A stretch of 64,000 nt of DNA from Hyphomicrobiales bacterium (GTDB lineage: Bacteria; Pseudomonadota; Alphaproteobacteria; Rhizobiales; Rhizobiaceae): positions 310,001 through 374,000 of the forward strand of contig JAJFHV010000013.1 of the NCBI GenBank assembly GCA_021775415.1. The letters run 5' to 3'. Position 1 is the stretch's first letter; each line of letters opens with the position of its first letter. The position numbers and the translations under genes are program-made. The notes under the pieces are model-generated. The model was given only the letters and a program-made list of their open reading frames with translations, searched no databases and had not been told where the DNA came from. This document shows, piece after piece, positions 54,227 through 62,949 of the stretch.

Positions 54227-56205
54227 TCTGCCGCCTCCTTTATGGCATGTGCAGGCGGGTTGACTGTCGCATCCCTGATTTCAACCGTTGCCGAGATCTT
54301 GCCCTTCCGGCCGTCTTCGAACACGACTTCTGTCTCGACATATTGCTCACTTGAACCATCAAAAAGCGCTTCAATCAGTTTGCCATAGCGTTCTGAGATA
54401 AACGAGCGCCGAACCTTTTGTGTGCGCGTCAATTCGCCGTCATCTGGATCCAGTTCCTTGTGCAGGACGAGGAAGCGGTGAACTTGCGAACCCGCCATCA
54501 TTTCTTCTTTTGCAAGTTCGCGATTAACCTGCGCCACATGTTCTTCCATCATTTTGTAGACTTCCGGATGGCCCGCAAGCTCTTGATAGCTGGCATAGGA
54601 AATGTTGTTGCGTTCAGCCCAGTTGCCGACGGAGGTAAGATCGATATTTAAAAACACACAACACATGTTCCGCCCATCACCAAAGGCAACTGCTTCCTTG
54701 ATATTCGGGAAAAACTTAAGTTTGTTTTCGATGTATTTCGGTGCAAACAGACTGCCGTCTGCAAGTTTGCCCACATCTTTGGCGCGGTCAATAATTCGCA
54801 AATGACCTTCATGATCAATGAAGCCCGCATCTCCGGTGTGTACCCAACCCTTTTTCGTCTTGGTGGATTTGGTGGCTTTGTCGTTTTTGTAATAACCCAT
54901 GAAAACGCCGGGTGAACGATAGAGCACTTCACCATTTTCCGCGATCTCGATTTCGACATCCGGCGAGGGGGTGCCTACCGTATCAGCACGAATTTCGCCA
55001 TCCGGTTGAGCGGAGATGTAAACAGATGCCTCGGTTTGTCCGTAAAGCTGCTTGAGGTTGAGACCAAGCGAACGATAAAAGCGGAATATTTCGGGGCCGA
55101 TTGCCTCCCCGGCCGTATACCCGACTTTCGTGTGGGTGAGCCCCATGCGGTTTTTCAGTGGTCCGTAAACAAACAGTTCACCCAGCCTGTATTTCAGGTT
55201 TTTCCAGAATCCGACATGTTCACCGTTCAGAATAGATTCGCCCACGTCATTTGCGTGATCCATGAAATATTTAAACATCGCCTGCTTTAACTTGCCCGCA
55301 TCCTCCATGCGGACAGTGATGGACGTAAGCATCGTTTCAAATACACGAGGCGGTGCAAAGAAATAGGACGGTGCGATTTCACGCCTGTCTTCGTCGGCTG
55401 TCTCCGGGCTTTCCGGACAACATACACAGTAGCCTGCCACAAATGCCTGAGCGTATGAAAATACATGATCGCCAACCCAGGCGAGCGGCAGATAAGCGAG
55501 AATTTCCTCGCTTTCATCAAGTTGATCGAACGCATTTGCATTGCGCGCTGAAACAACCAGATTGTTAAATGAAAGCATCACACCTTTGGGTCGCCCGGTC
55601 GTACCGGAAGTATAAAGCATCACCGAAAGGTCATCCCCTTTACCTTTGGCAACAGATTTATTCCACTTCTCGTCACCCTCGCTTGCGACAACTTCCCGGC
55701 CAAGTTCCTGGACTTGGTCAATCGAGTGCAGTTTCTTGGGGTCGTAATCTCCAAGTCCCCTCTGCTCGTCATAAATTATCTGCTTCAGGTTTTTCAGTTC
55801 GCTGCCCATCGAAATGATCTTGTCGACCTGCTCCTGATTTTGGCAAATCGCAAACGCTACTTCTGCATGATTGAGGACATAAGTCATTTCTTCAGCAACG
55901 GAATCCGCATAGACTGGAACCGGAACCGCGCCGAGCGCTTGTATCGCACAGAACGCCCAATAAAGCCGAGGCCGGTTTTGACCCACAATGGCAACCTTGT
56001 CTCCAGCTTTTATGCCGAGTTTCCCGCACCCGATGGAGAACGCCCTGATTTCGTCATAGACCTCACTCCAGGTCCAGCTTTGCCAAATACCATAATCCTT
56101 GTGGCGCATGGCGGGTCTGTTGCCAAAGCGGTGGGCGTTGAGAATCAAGTACTGCGGAAATGTTACCGGCTCCCCACCAGCTGAAGATGTGTCTTTTGCA
56201 GACAT
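54223..56205 (-). CDS. Long-chain acyl-CoA synthetase-like AMP-binding ligase
   Basis: Adenylate-forming ligase of 660 residues, the length of FadD15/FAA1-type long-chain enzymes. Motifs: MLYTSGTTGRPKGVMLS, a linker PLAWVGDHVF, YGQTEASVY, GWVHTGDAGFIDHEGHL, IIDRAKDVGKLADGSLFAPK and the C-terminal lysine region ELTRTQKVRR. First gene of the Liv-type operon, with a 5' leader that includes a small hairpin. The combination suggests that the imported acid is activated to CoA immediately after uptake; the true chain length or aromatic nature is unknown. Confidence 0.9.
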   Translation of the reverse strand: MSAKDTSSAGGEPVTFPQYLILNAHRFGNRPAMRHKDYGIWQSWTWSEVYDEIRAFSIGCGKLGIKAGDKVAIVGQNRPRLYWAFCAIQALGAVPVPVYADSVAEEMTYVLNHAEVAFAICQNQEQVDKIISMGSELKNLKQIIYDEQRGLGDYDPKKLHSIDQVQELGREVVASEGDEKWNKSVAKGKGDDLSVMLYTSGTTGRPKGVMLSFNNLVVSARNANAFDQLDESEEILAYLPLAWVGDHVFSYAQAFVAGYCVCCPESPETADEDRREIAPSYFFAPPRVFETMLTSITVRMEDAGKLKQAMFKYFMDHANDVGESILNGEHVGFWKNLKYRLGELFVYGPLKNRMGLTHTKVGYTAGEAIGPEIFRFYRSLGLNLKQLYGQTEASVYISAQPDGEIRADTVGTPSPDVEIEIAENGEVLYRSPGVFMGYYKNDKATKSTKTKKGWVHTGDAGFIDHEGHLRIIDRAKDVGKLADGSLFAPKYIENKLKFFPNIKEAVAFGDGRNMCCVFLNIDLTSVGNWAERNNISYASYQELAGHPEVYKMMEEHVAQVNRELAKEEMMAGSQVHRFLVLHKELDPDDGELTRTQKVRRSFISERYGKLIEALFDGSSEQYVETEVVFEDGRKGKISATVEIRDATVNPPAHAIKEAAE

Positions 56206-56260
56206 GTTCTTCCGATCTCCTCCCTATCATTCGGACGTATTTTTTTATTTTGCCCGGATT

Positions 56261-56279
56261 ACCCACTATCGCAGTGGGT
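56261..56279 (-). promoter_or_regulatory. Hairpin in the leader of the Liv-type operon
   Basis: ACCCACT and AGTGGGT form a 7-bp stem with a 5-nt loop, followed on the minus strand by an A-rich stretch, about 55 nt before the ligase start. It may be an operator or a leader structure; there is no T tract for termination. Confidence 0.3.
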
Positions 56280-56472
56280 CTCTGATTGTTCCACAGCAAC
56301 TCCAAAAACGCCATATGTATCTGGCGATCAATCCGACGAAGGGCTAATGAGGCGAATTGACCGGTATTATTGTAGCAATTGTGGGTCGGAATTTGTGTTG
56401 TGTGAGGTCAACAACAAAGGTAGGAAACCGAATTAACGACATGGTTTAGCGATAGAGTTGGCGGAATCTCCG

Positions 56473-57687
56473 ATGAATCAAAAAATTGTTATTATTGGCG
56501 CAGGTCAGGCTGCCTGTTCTTTTGCAGCCCGATTGCGCGAACACGATCCCGAATCAGAACTGACCATTATCGGCGATGAGACTTCGCATCCCTACCAGCG
56601 GCCTCCGTTATCAAAAAAATATGTTACCGGTGAAATGGAAGCAGAACGCCTGCTGTTGCGCCCGCTAAATTGGTATGAAGACAACAACGTCAAAGTCATT
56701 TGCGACCAGCAGGCGGTTTCAATCGATCGCGATAACAAGACAATTACCCTGTCCGGTGGTGGGTCTATCAACTGGGACAAGCTCTTGTTGGCGACAGGCT
56801 CCAGCCCGAGAGCTCTGCCTGCATCGATTGGGGGAGCGCTGGACGGCGTTTATCTACTACGCAGTGTAGCGGATGCTGATGCAATTCGCTCTGAACTGGT
56901 TGAGGGTCGCCGGGCAGTGATTGTCGGTGGTGGTTATATAGGCCTGGAAGCGGCTGCAAGTGCCGCCATGATGGGTCTCAAGGTTACCGTGGTTGAAGCG
57001 GCCGAACGCATTCTGCAGCGTGTAGCCTGCCAGGAAACATCCGGATTTTTCAAAAACCTGCACCAGACACATGGGGTGGATATTCATGAAAATTCCGGAC
57101 TTGATCGCATTGAAGAAAAAAATGGCAGGGCATGCGCGGTCATTCTCACGGATGGTACCCGTATTGAGACAGATTTTGTTCTCGTGGGGATTGGTATTAT
57201 TCCCAATATGGCAATTGCAGAGGCTGCCGGATTAGAGGTTGAAGGTGGCATCAAGGTCAACGCCCATTGTCAAACCTCCGACCCGACCATTTATGCTGCC
57301 GGGGATTGTGCGGTGTTTGAATTCAATGGCTTACAAACCCGGCTGGAGTCAGTGCAAAATGCCATAGATCAGGCAGAATGTGCTGCAGATAACGTTGCGG
57401 GTGTGGCGCGGGACTACACGCCTTACCCCTGGTTTTGGTCAGATCAGTATGACATCAAGCTGCAAATTGCCGGATTGAATCGTGGCTATGACCGCATTGT
57501 TACCCGGGTGGGCGATCGTGAGGGTTCGCTGACCCATTGGTATTTTGCCGGATCAAACCTCCTGGCGGTCGATGCGATGAACGATTCCCGCTCTTACATG
57601 GTTGGTAAAAAACTCTTGGAGGCCGGGCGCGGTCTCACGCCGGAGCAGGCGGCCGATACTTCACTTGTGCTAAAATCCTTGCTGTAG
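56473..57687 (+). CDS. Ferredoxin/rubredoxin reductase-type FAD oxidoreductase
   Basis: NAD(P)H-dependent flavoprotein of 404 residues in the family that reduces [2Fe-2S] ferredoxins for oxygenases (ThcD, PdR, CamA type). FAD motif IVIIGAGQAACSFAARL near residue 5, HPYQRPPLSKKYVTGE, LLLATGSSPRALP, NAD motif AVIVGGGYIGLEAAASAA, and the second FAD motif IYAAGDCAVFEF. The C-terminal reductase domain has PYPWFWSDQYDIKLQIAG. The ATG at 56473 is chosen over an in-frame TTG at 56458. It is divergent from the Liv operon, which may supply an oxygenase substrate; no oxygenase or ferredoxin gene is in view. Confidence 0.9.
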   Translation: MNQKIVIIGAGQAACSFAARLREHDPESELTIIGDETSHPYQRPPLSKKYVTGEMEAERLLLRPLNWYEDNNVKVICDQQAVSIDRDNKTITLSGGGSINWDKLLLATGSSPRALPASIGGALDGVYLLRSVADADAIRSELVEGRRAVIVGGGYIGLEAAASAAMMGLKVTVVEAAERILQRVACQETSGFFKNLHQTHGVDIHENSGLDRIEEKNGRACAVILTDGTRIETDFVLVGIGIIPNMAIAEAAGLEVEGGIKVNAHCQTSDPTIYAAGDCAVFEFNGLQTRLESVQNAIDQAECAADNVAGVARDYTPYPWFWSDQYDIKLQIAGLNRGYDRIVTRVGDREGSLTHWYFAGSNLLAVDAMNDSRSYMVGKKLLEAGRGLTPEQAADTSLVLKSLL

Positions 57688-57692
57688 GGCGT

Positions 57693-59612
57693 TCATGCAC
57701 CAAGGCGTTGAGCGTCTGTCAGTTCTTTGCCAAGTGCAGAAAATACGGTTTTGACAATCCCGTCACGGTTGAGGCCCGCCTCTGAATTCATGACATTTGG
57801 GTTTGCCTGATCAAGAAACCGGTCCGGCATGAACAGACTACGGAATCTCAAGCTTCCATTATCCATTGCTCCCACCTGAGCCAGGTGTTGTGCGACATGT
57901 GACCCAAATCCGCCAATTGAACCCTCTTCAACGGTCACCAACACTTCGTGTGAAGATGCAAGCCGTTCAACGAGTTCCGTATCGAGCGGTTTGGCAAATC
58001 GCGCATCCGCGACGGTGGTCGAAAGTCCAAATCCTTCGAGATCTTCAGCCGCAAGCAGGGCTTCCTGAAGCCTCGCCCCGAACGACAATATCGCAACGCG
58101 GCTGCCTTCACGCACAACGCGGCCCCTGCCGATTTCCAGAAACTCACCGCGTTCCGGCATTTCCACACCAATTCCCTCACCACGCGGATAGCGCAAGGAG
58201 ATGGGGCCTTCATCATATTCGGCTGCGGTTCGCACCATGTGCCTGAGTTCCGCCTCGTCGCTTGCGCCCATCACAACAAAGCCCGGTAGCGTTGCAAGAA
58301 AAGTTGTATCAAATGAACCCGCGTGGGTTGGCCCATCCGCTCCTACGTAACCAGCCCGATCAATTGGAAAACGTACCGGTAGTTTCTGGATTGCAACATC
58401 ATGCACCACCTGGTCGTATGCACGTTGCAGAAACGTCGAATAAATTGCCGCAAACGGTTTAAAACCTTCACTGGCAAGACCAGCGGCAAAGGTAACGGCA
58501 TGCTGTTCGGCAATCCCCACATCAAATGTGCGATCCGGAAAGGCTTCGCCAAATATATCGATGCCGGTTCCCGATGGCATTGCGGCCGTTATCCCGACGA
58601 TTTTGTCGTCATGCTTGGCTTCTTCAACCAGGCTTTGACCGAATACCTTTGTGTAGGACGGCGCATTCGGTGTGGACTTGGCCTGTGCACCGGTAATTAC
58701 GTCGAACTTCGATACACCATGATATTTGTCGGTTGAGGCTTCCGCCGGTGGATATCCCTTGCCCTTGCGTGTCACTGCATGAATAAGGACAGGGCCTGTT
58801 GCGTTGTCACGCACATTGCGAAGCACGGGTACAAGCGTTGCCAGATCATGCCCGTCAATCGGCCCGATGTGGTAAAATCCCAGCTCCTCAAACAGCGTTC
58901 CACCGGTGACATAGCCGCGCGCATGTTCGACCGCTCTTGTTATTGCCCGGTCCATCCGCTCGCCAAGATAGGCAGAGAGCTTTTTGCCGATTTCACGCAT
59001 GCCCATGTAGGTACGTCCGGAGGCAAGCCGTGCCAGGTAGGCGCTCATTGCGCCTGTCGGTGGCGCAATCGACATATCATTGTCGTTGAGAATGACGATC
59101 AGCCGTGCATCCATTGCGCCGGCATTGTTCATGGCTTCAAATGCCATCCCGGCTGACATGGCACCATCGCCAATCACTGCAATGACATTGTTGTCATCGC
59201 CCTTTAATTCGCGGGCGATAGCCATTCCCAAACCGGAAGATATGGAGGTCGAAGAATGAGCCGCGCCAAATGGATCATATTCACTCTCTTCTCGTTTGGT
59301 GAATCCTGAAATCCCATCCTGCTGACGCAGGGTGCGTATCCGGTCACGTCGGCCGGTCAATATCTTGTGCGGGTAACACTGGTGACCAACGTCCCAAATC
59401 AACCGGTCTTGTGGAGTGTTGAACGTGTGATGGATCGCAACCGTTAGCTCGACAACGCCAAGACCCGCACCAAGATGCCCGCCAGTTTCAGACACCACGT
59501 CGATCAATTCACGGCGCAGTTCATCGGCAACTTGCGGAAGTTGAGACTCATCCAGTTCCCGAAGCTCATGGGGCAGGTTTATCTGGTCAAGAAGAGGGGT
59601 GTCGACGGCCAT
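57693..59612 (-). CDS. dxs: 1-deoxy-D-xylulose-5-phosphate synthase
   Basis: Thiamine-diphosphate enzyme that starts the MEP isoprenoid pathway from pyruvate and glyceraldehyde-3-phosphate. The ATG at 59612 gives 639 residues, normal; the frame is open upstream but the family starts [20 protein letters not shown]. Motifs: [35 protein letters not shown], the diphosphate-binding [16 protein letters not shown] and NDNDMSI, the transketolase-like [18 protein letters not shown], and RYPRGEG. It converges with the ferredoxin reductase gene, five bases apart. No thiamine riboswitch is visible upstream. Confidence 0.96.
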   Translation of the reverse strand: MAVDTPLLDQINLPHELRELDESQLPQVADELRRELIDVVSETGGHLGAGLGVVELTVAIHHTFNTPQDRLIWDVGHQCYPHKILTGRRDRIRTLRQQDGISGFTKREESEYDPFGAAHSSTSISSGLGMAIARELKGDDNNVIAVIGDGAMSAGMAFEAMNNAGAMDARLIVILNDNDMSIAPPTGAMSAYLARLASGRTYMGMREIGKKLSAYLGERMDRAITRAVEHARGYVTGGTLFEELGFYHIGPIDGHDLATLVPVLRNVRDNATGPVLIHAVTRKGKGYPPAEASTDKYHGVSKFDVITGAQAKSTPNAPSYTKVFGQSLVEEAKHDDKIVGITAAMPSGTGIDIFGEAFPDRTFDVGIAEQHAVTFAAGLASEGFKPFAAIYSTFLQRAYDQVVHDVAIQKLPVRFPIDRAGYVGADGPTHAGSFDTTFLATLPGFVVMGASDEAELRHMVRTAAEYDEGPISLRYPRGEGIGVEMPERGEFLEIGRGRVVREGSRVAILSFGARLQEALLAAEDLEGFGLSTTVADARFAKPLDTELVERLASSHEVLVTVEEGSIGGFGSHVAQHLAQVGAMDNGSLRFRSLFMPDRFLDQANPNVMNSEAGLNRDGIVKTVFSALGKELTDAQRLGA

Positions 59613-59696
59613 GATTGCGCTGGTTTTCCAATTATTTCGCTGCAAAATTGCTGGCGCGGGCCACCATAGACCAACCCGCCTCACCCTCCAAGAGGG

Positions 59697-61034
59697 TCAT
59701 GCAGCCTGCGGGGTTCCGCCGCGCACAATCATTGCGTCCTGACGGGCCCGCAACGCGGCAATTTTTGACCCTGCCGCAACTTCTGCGTTGCGATAGGTGA
59801 TCAATTCACCCTTCAAGATTTGTGCTGTGACCTTGCCGCCTTCGAGCAGGCCGCAGGGAATAGCACTTTCCTTGCGCGCATCACTACAGGTCATTACCCA
59901 TGCGCGATAAGAATACTGTCCGATCGCATCCAGAGGATCGCCGGGAGAAAGGTCCTTTTTTGCAACGGCGCAAACTTCCGCGACTGGCGTTTGAAGCGGC
60001 ACCATGTCGGCCTTGCCGTACAGCACAGCACGCGCGCAGGTCAGCGGCACCTCGAGTGAAGTCAGGTGGAAAGGCCGGTGAAAGGTGAAGTAAGGCCCTT
60101 TACCCATCTTTAAATCTTCCATGCGCTCACTGATACGTGGATGCGACATGTCGGCAATCACAAACACGCCCGGTGCAACGCCCTTGCCAACTGAAAAATC
60201 AACGCATCCCGGTTTGGATAAAACACCACCATCCGCCTCTAGGATCAGCGTTGAAGACAATTGGTCAACTGTGGCTGAGGGACCGTGCATTCCTGGTTTA
60301 TCGGGCACAAGTCCGGTGGCATTTGCAATTGCAGCCATCTCCACCATGGTTTTCGAGCCATCAACAAACTCTACAAGCATGCGAACATTCATGTTTCGCC
60401 GTGCTGCCTCTTCCTCATACTCGTCAGGTACAGCATCAAATCGAAGCGGGTTGTTCTTCCCCTTGCCGGCACACACAATTGGATGCCCCATGGCCGAAAC
60501 GAATTCGATCAACTCCATGCAGGAAGAAGGTTCGTCGCCTGCACCGAGAGAGTAAACGACACCCAGTCGATCTGCCTCGGCCTTCAAGAACGCACCAATG
60601 GTGACGTCGGCCTCCACATTCATCATCACAAGATGCTTGCCGTTTTCCATCGCCTCAAGGCCGATTTCAGCGCCGACAGACGGAATCCCGGTTGCATCGA
60701 TTACCACATCAACCAGAGGGCTTTGCGCGACAAGAGATGCCTCGTCAGTGATCGCAATCTGTCCCTGCTCGATTGCTTGTGTGATCGCGCTGGCCGAGGA
60801 GACAATCTTGTGAAAATTGCCTTCGCCATGTGCGATTTCAATCGCCTTTCGGGCATTTTCAACATTGAGATTGGCTATTGCCGCAATCTCTATGCCCTGC
60901 ATGTGTGCAACGCGGGTCACAACATCAGTGCCCATTTCACCGGAACCAATCAGGCCAATTCGAATGGGTTTTCCAGATTCACCACGCACAGCGAGGTCCT
61001 TGGCTAGGCCGGTCAGGGATACATTGGTTGGCAT
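59697..61034 (-). CDS. NAD(P)-dependent oxidoreductase with C-terminal SAF domain
   Basis: A 445-residue two-domain protein. The N-terminal Rossmann domain has IRIGLIGSGEMGTDVVTRV near residue 24 and resembles the NAD-binding domain of homoserine dehydrogenase; DVVIDATGIPSVGAEIGLEAMENGKHLVMMNVE and SLGAGDEPSSCMELIEF follow. The last 90 residues form a SAF domain (VCAVAKKDLSPGDPLDAIG), which leads to frequent mislabelling as a flagellar FlgA-like protein. Substrate unknown; related proteins occur in sugar-acid and tetrose pathways. It lies 65 nt after dat and 84 nt before dxs, so it may belong to the same transcript as the D-amino-acid genes. Confidence 0.8.
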   Translation of the reverse strand: MPTNVSLTGLAKDLAVRGESGKPIRIGLIGSGEMGTDVVTRVAHMQGIEIAAIANLNVENARKAIEIAHGEGNFHKIVSSASAITQAIEQGQIAITDEASLVAQSPLVDVVIDATGIPSVGAEIGLEAMENGKHLVMMNVEADVTIGAFLKAEADRLGVVYSLGAGDEPSSCMELIEFVSAMGHPIVCAGKGKNNPLRFDAVPDEYEEEAARRNMNVRMLVEFVDGSKTMVEMAAIANATGLVPDKPGMHGPSATVDQLSSTLILEADGGVLSKPGCVDFSVGKGVAPGVFVIADMSHPRISERMEDLKMGKGPYFTFHRPFHLTSLEVPLTCARAVLYGKADMVPLQTPVAEVCAVAKKDLSPGDPLDAIGQYSYRAWVMTCSDARKESAIPCGLLEGGKVTAQILKGELITYRNAEVAAGSKIAALRARQDAMIVRGGTPQAA

Positions 61035-61099
61035 GGTTCAATCATATTCCGCTAAAACTGGCGAATTGCCTATCACAACTCGTCATCACTGTGAAACGC

Positions 61100-61957
61100 T
61101 CAAACCGCGGCCTTGAGGCTTTCCTCAATATAAATTTCTCGCAATTTTGCGGTAACAGACCCCGGCTTCCCTTCACCAATCGGGGTACCATTTATATCCA
61201 CCACTGGACAAACAAATATGGTAGCAGAAGTAATGAACGCTTCTCGCGCCGCCTTTGCTTCCTCGAGGGTAAAGGGCCGCTCCTCAATCTTTAATTGAAG
61301 CAACTCAGCACATTTGAGAACGGAAGCCCGCGTAATCCCGTGCAAAATCGACGTGGAAAGATTGCGCGTGACGATTGTATTATCCGCAGTCACAATCCAT
61401 GCATTGTTGGATGTGCCCTCATTTATGAAGCCATCCTCCTCAAACCATGCATCATCAACGCCGGCCTTTTGTGCCGCCATTTTCGCCATCGAAGGATAAA
61501 GCAACTGTACAGTCTTGATGTCGCGTCGGCCCCAGCGCAGATCTTCAACGGTAATGACCTTGGCCCCGCGCTTCACCATTGCATTTTCAATCGGATCTTT
61601 TACCTGTGTGAATAGTACAAGTGAGGAAGGCGTATCCGGGTCAGGATAATGGAAGTCGCGATCAGCCGCGCCGCGAGTGAGCTGCAAATAGATCAGTCCA
61701 TTGGTAAGCTCATTTTCTTTGACAAGCTTGCGGTGGATATTGAGAAGCTCGGATTCTTCCACTGCCGGCTTCATCTCAAGTTCACCAAGCGAGCGTTTTA
61801 ATCGCGCCATGTGTGCAGGAAAGTCGATCAGTTTGCCGCCCACGACAGTAGTGACCTCGTATACGGCATCGGCAAACAAAAACCCCCGATCAAAGACTGA
61901 AATTTTTGCTTGTTCCTCCGGCAAATATTCGCCGTTAACGTAGACAGTGCGCGACAT
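61100..61957 (-). CDS. dat: D-amino acid aminotransferase (class IV PLP enzyme)
   Basis: Transfers amino groups between D-amino acids (typically D-Ala, D-Glu) and 2-oxo acids. 285 residues from the ATG at 61957, which has a GGGGA site; ATGs at 61963 and 61969 are alternatives. Motifs: VYVNGEYLPEEQAKISVFDRGFLFADAVYEV, RLKRSLGEL, LQLTRGAADRDFHYP, PLP-lysine region LRWGRRDIKTVQLLYPSMAK, and EGTSNNAWIVTADN, FITSATIFVCPVV. In DAAT, LRxxRCDIKSLN is the usual lysine motif; DIKTVQLL keeps the Lys. It starts three bases after the DgcA-type gene. Confidence 0.9.
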   Translation of the reverse strand: MSRTVYVNGEYLPEEQAKISVFDRGFLFADAVYEVTTVVGGKLIDFPAHMARLKRSLGELEMKPAVEESELLNIHRKLVKENELTNGLIYLQLTRGAADRDFHYPDPDTPSSLVLFTQVKDPIENAMVKRGAKVITVEDLRWGRRDIKTVQLLYPSMAKMAAQKAGVDDAWFEEDGFINEGTSNNAWIVTADNTIVTRNLSTSILHGITRASVLKCAELLQLKIEERPFTLEEAKAAREAFITSATIFVCPVVDINGTPIGEGKPGSVTAKLREIYIEESLKAAV

Positions 61958-61959
61958 GT

Positions 61960-62940
61960 TCATCCCCATAATTCAGGCTTCGCTGGAAACACGATTGAGC
62001 CATGGTATTGAAGTTTCTCTTTCCTGTCTTCGGCCAGCAGGAGCGGGCCGTCAAGGTCTGTGTATTCTGCGCCCTGCGCGAGAAGTATGGCGGGTGCCAT
62101 CGCGAGCGATGATCCGATCATGCAACCTGTCATGATGCCAAAGCCCAATTGTATGGCCTCTTTCCTTAGTTTGAGCGCCTCTGTCAGGCCACCCGTCTTG
62201 TCGAGCTTGATGTTGACGAAGTCGTAGCGCCCGGCAAGCTTTTCGAGATCGCTGGTGATGTGGCAGGATTCATCAGCACAGACCGGCACCAACCGGTCAT
62301 TGTTCATAAGCGCATCATCATCATTCGCGGGCAGGGGTTGCTCAATTAGCGAAACACCCAAATGCTTCAGGGGTTCCTGAAGCGCCAGCCAAGTAGACGC
62401 ATCCCAGCCTTCATTGGCATCAACAATAATGTCTGCACCGGGCGCACCTTCCCGGACCGCCTCCAGCCGCTCGAAGTCATCTTCTCCCCCCAGCTTTAAT
62501 TTGAGCAGCGGGCGGTGTGCGTTCTTTTCAGCTGATACGCGCATGATATCGGGCGTATTCAGTGAGAGCGTAAATGCCGTTGTTACAGCCTCCGGTTCAT
62601 CCAGCCCGGCCAGTTCCCATACGCGCTTGCCCTGCTGCTTTGCTTCAAGGTCCCACAGTGCACAATCAAGCGCGTTACGGGCTGCCCCCGGCAGTAAAGC
62701 TGTTTGAAGATCGTCACGGGTAAGACCCGATTTCACGTCCGGTGCAATCGCTACCAGCTGCTCAACAACGCTTTCAGGTGTTTCTTTGTATCTCGCATAG
62801 GGAACACACTCTCCTCGTCCGATGTGTTCACCGTCTCCCAATTTCAGGCTGATGACTTGCGCCGCATCCTTGGAGCCGCGTGAGATTATGAAAGTCTCTT
62901 GCAGGGCAAACCGGTCTTGAAAAATCTCAAAAGTGATCAT
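61960..62940 (-). CDS. dgcA: Enolase-superfamily epimerase/racemase, DgcA (N-acetyl-D-Glu racemase/dipeptide epimerase) type
   Basis: A 326-residue TIM-barrel enzyme of the muconate-lactonising subgroup. The N-terminal capping domain has FALQETFIISRG and RGECVPYARYKETPESV. Catalytic residues: the KxK of LLKLKLGG, metal ligands in IIVDANEGW, SLIEQPLPA and PVCADESC, and the opposite lysine in VNIKLDKTGGLTEALKL. These fit L-Ala-D/L-Glu epimerases of murein recycling and the DgcA enzymes of D-glutamate breakdown. The partner DgcN is not seen in the window. Adjacent to a D-amino-acid aminotransferase gene, supporting a role with D-Glu or muropeptides. Confidence 0.85.
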   Translation of the reverse strand: MITFEIFQDRFALQETFIISRGSKDAAQVISLKLGDGEHIGRGECVPYARYKETPESVVEQLVAIAPDVKSGLTRDDLQTALLPGAARNALDCALWDLEAKQQGKRVWELAGLDEPEAVTTAFTLSLNTPDIMRVSAEKNAHRPLLKLKLGGEDDFERLEAVREGAPGADIIVDANEGWDASTWLALQEPLKHLGVSLIEQPLPANDDDALMNNDRLVPVCADESCHITSDLEKLAGRYDFVNIKLDKTGGLTEALKLRKEAIQLGFGIMTGCMIGSSLAMAPAILLAQGAEYTDLDGPLLLAEDRKEKLQYHGSIVFPAKPELWG

Positions 62941-62949
62941 GTACAGTTC

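Noticed and set aside
59613-59696. Thiamine (TPP) riboswitch upstream of dxs
   Set aside because: The gap is only 84 nt, has no THI-box-like sequence and dxs is not a thiamine biosynthetic gene.
59683-59697. ACCCTC-CAA-GAGGGT hairpin at the end of the SAF oxidoreductase gene
   Set aside because: The 6-bp stem overlaps the stop codon and has no T tract, so it is not listed as a terminator.
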